Of a stretch of DNA of 64,000 bases, positions 63,415 through 64,000 are shown piece by piece. Positions within the stretch are counted from its first letter, which is position 1. Every line of letters begins with the position of its first letter. Below the pieces are notes generated by a model. The model did not search any database, was not told where the DNA came from, and was given only the letters and a program-made list of their open reading frames with translations. Origin of the DNA: Enterobacteriaceae endosymbiont of Plateumaris sericea. Lineage in GTDB: Bacteria > Pseudomonadota > Gammaproteobacteria > Enterobacterales > Enterobacteriaceae. The position numbers and the translations under genes were made by a program. The stretch covers positions 64,289 to 128,288 of the forward strand of contig NZ_CP046224.1 in the NCBI RefSeq assembly GCF_012562605.1, written 5' to 3'.

Positions 63415-63942
63415 ATGACAACAATTGTTAGTGTAAGAAAAAATGGATATGTTGTTATTGGTGGTGATGGTCAAGCTACTCTTGGAAATACAATAATGAA
63501 AGGAAATGTTAAAAAAATTCGTAAGTTATATAATAATAAAGTAATAGCAGGTTTTGCAGGTGGTACTGCTGATGCTTTTACTTTATTCGAATTATTTGAA
63601 CAAAAATTAGAAATGTATCAAGGTAACTTAACAAAATCAGCTGTAGAATTAGCTAAGGATTGGAGAACAGATCGTTTACTTCGTAAATTAGAAGCATTAT
63701 TAGTTATTGCAGATAAAATAACTTCATTAATAATTACAGGAAGTGGAGATGTTATACAACCTGAAAATGATATAGTTACAATAGGTTCAGGAGGACCATA
63801 TGCTCAAGCATCTGCAAGAGCTTTATTGGAAAATACTAGTTTAAGTGCATATGAAATAGTAAAAAAATCATTAAATATAGCAGGAGATATTTGTATATAT
63901 ACTAATCATAATTTTACTATTGAAAAATTATTATCTAAATAA
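63415..63942 (+). CDS. hslV: ATP-dependent protease proteolytic subunit HslV
   Basis: Threonine protease of the HslVU proteasome-like complex. The 175-aa protein (E. coli 176) begins [26 protein letters not shown], where the Thr after Met is the nucleophile. It has [20 protein letters not shown] and [18 protein letters not shown]. Conservation is high. hslU begins 20 bp downstream. Confidence 0.98.
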   Translation: MTTIVSVRKNGYVVIGGDGQATLGNTIMKGNVKKIRKLYNNKVIAGFAGGTADAFTLFELFEQKLEMYQGNLTKSAVELAKDWRTDRLLRKLEALLVIADKITSLIITGSGDVIQPENDIVTIGSGGPYAQASARALLENTSLSAYEIVKKSLNIAGDICIYTNHNFTIEKLLSK

Positions 63943-63962
63943 GTATGAGGAAAATGTTCGTT

Positions 63963-64000
63963 ATGTCTGAAATGACTCCACGTGAAATTGTTGATGAATT
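63963..64000 (+). CDS. hslU: HslU ATPase subunit (5' end only)
   Basis: The first 12 complete codons read MSEMTPREIVDE, matching the N-terminus of E. coli HslU, the AAA+ unfoldase partner of HslV. The rest is beyond the window. ATG 63963 matches E. coli; an in-frame ATG at 63954 lies closer to the GAGGA Shine-Dalgarno and cannot be excluded. Confidence 0.9.
   Translation, partial: MSEMTPREIVDE

Overview
The window is a very A+T-rich stretch of a reduced gammaproteobacterial chromosome. Proteins are Lys/Asn/Ile-rich yet collinear with Escherichia coli orthologues, and gene order follows E. coli in short blocks with intervening genes missing. There are no mobile elements, phage genes, CRISPR arrays or recognisable laterally acquired genes. 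This pattern fits an obligate, vertically inherited insect symbiont of the Enterobacterales. The genus cannot be fixed from the sequence alone.

Layout. 1-2.7 kb: glyQ (cut by the window edge), fieF-pfkA, rplY. 2.7-8.4 kb: dapB, lspA-ileS, and divergent rpsT, erpA, gpmA. 8.4-12.4 kb: pta-ackA, then tRNA-Cys and tRNA-Leu. 12.4-21.3 kb: cvpA, truA, dacA-lipB-lipA, cspE, fabI, pntAB. 21.5-25.4 kb: rne divergent from rluC. 25.5-33.1 kb: the rpmF-fabD-fabG-acpP-fabF-tmk-holB-ptsG-hinT block, lacking the plsX, fabH, pabC, mltG and ycfH seen in E. coli. 33-39 kb: nhaP2, gapA, sppA, xthA. 39-45.6 kb: a complete trpE-G-D-CF-B-A operon. 45.8-48.4 kb: ychF, pth, prs. 48.6-50.5 kb: prfA-prmC. 50.7-57.1 kb: the translation block thrS-infC-rpmI-rplT-pheS-pheT-ihfA. 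57-64 kb: ribE, tyrS, tRNA-Val, mdtK, grxD, rnt, tsaB, hslV and the first codons of hslU.

Metabolism: glucose uptake by the PTS (ptsG), glycolytic steps (pfkA, gapA, gpmA) and acetate formation with ATP gain (pta, ackA), NADPH supply by transhydrogenase (pntAB), fatty-acid elongation (fabD, G, F, I, acpP), lipoate attachment and synthesis (lipB, lipA), tryptophan synthesis (all trp genes), a lysine/diaminopimelate step (dapB) and riboflavin (ribE). Tryptophan and vitamin genes are what a nutritional symbiont would keep. Peptidoglycan and lipoprotein processing (dacA, lspA, sppA) suggest that a cell envelope is retained.

Most notable: fabD is split at an 11-A tract that would need polymerase slippage to be read through; ThrRS has lost its TGS and editing domains; infC keeps its AUU start codon; RNase E keeps a C-terminal end resembling the PNPase-binding tail behind a degenerate linker; and structured non-coding elements flank cspE on both sides. 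I saw no clear sign of a wholly new multi-gene system.
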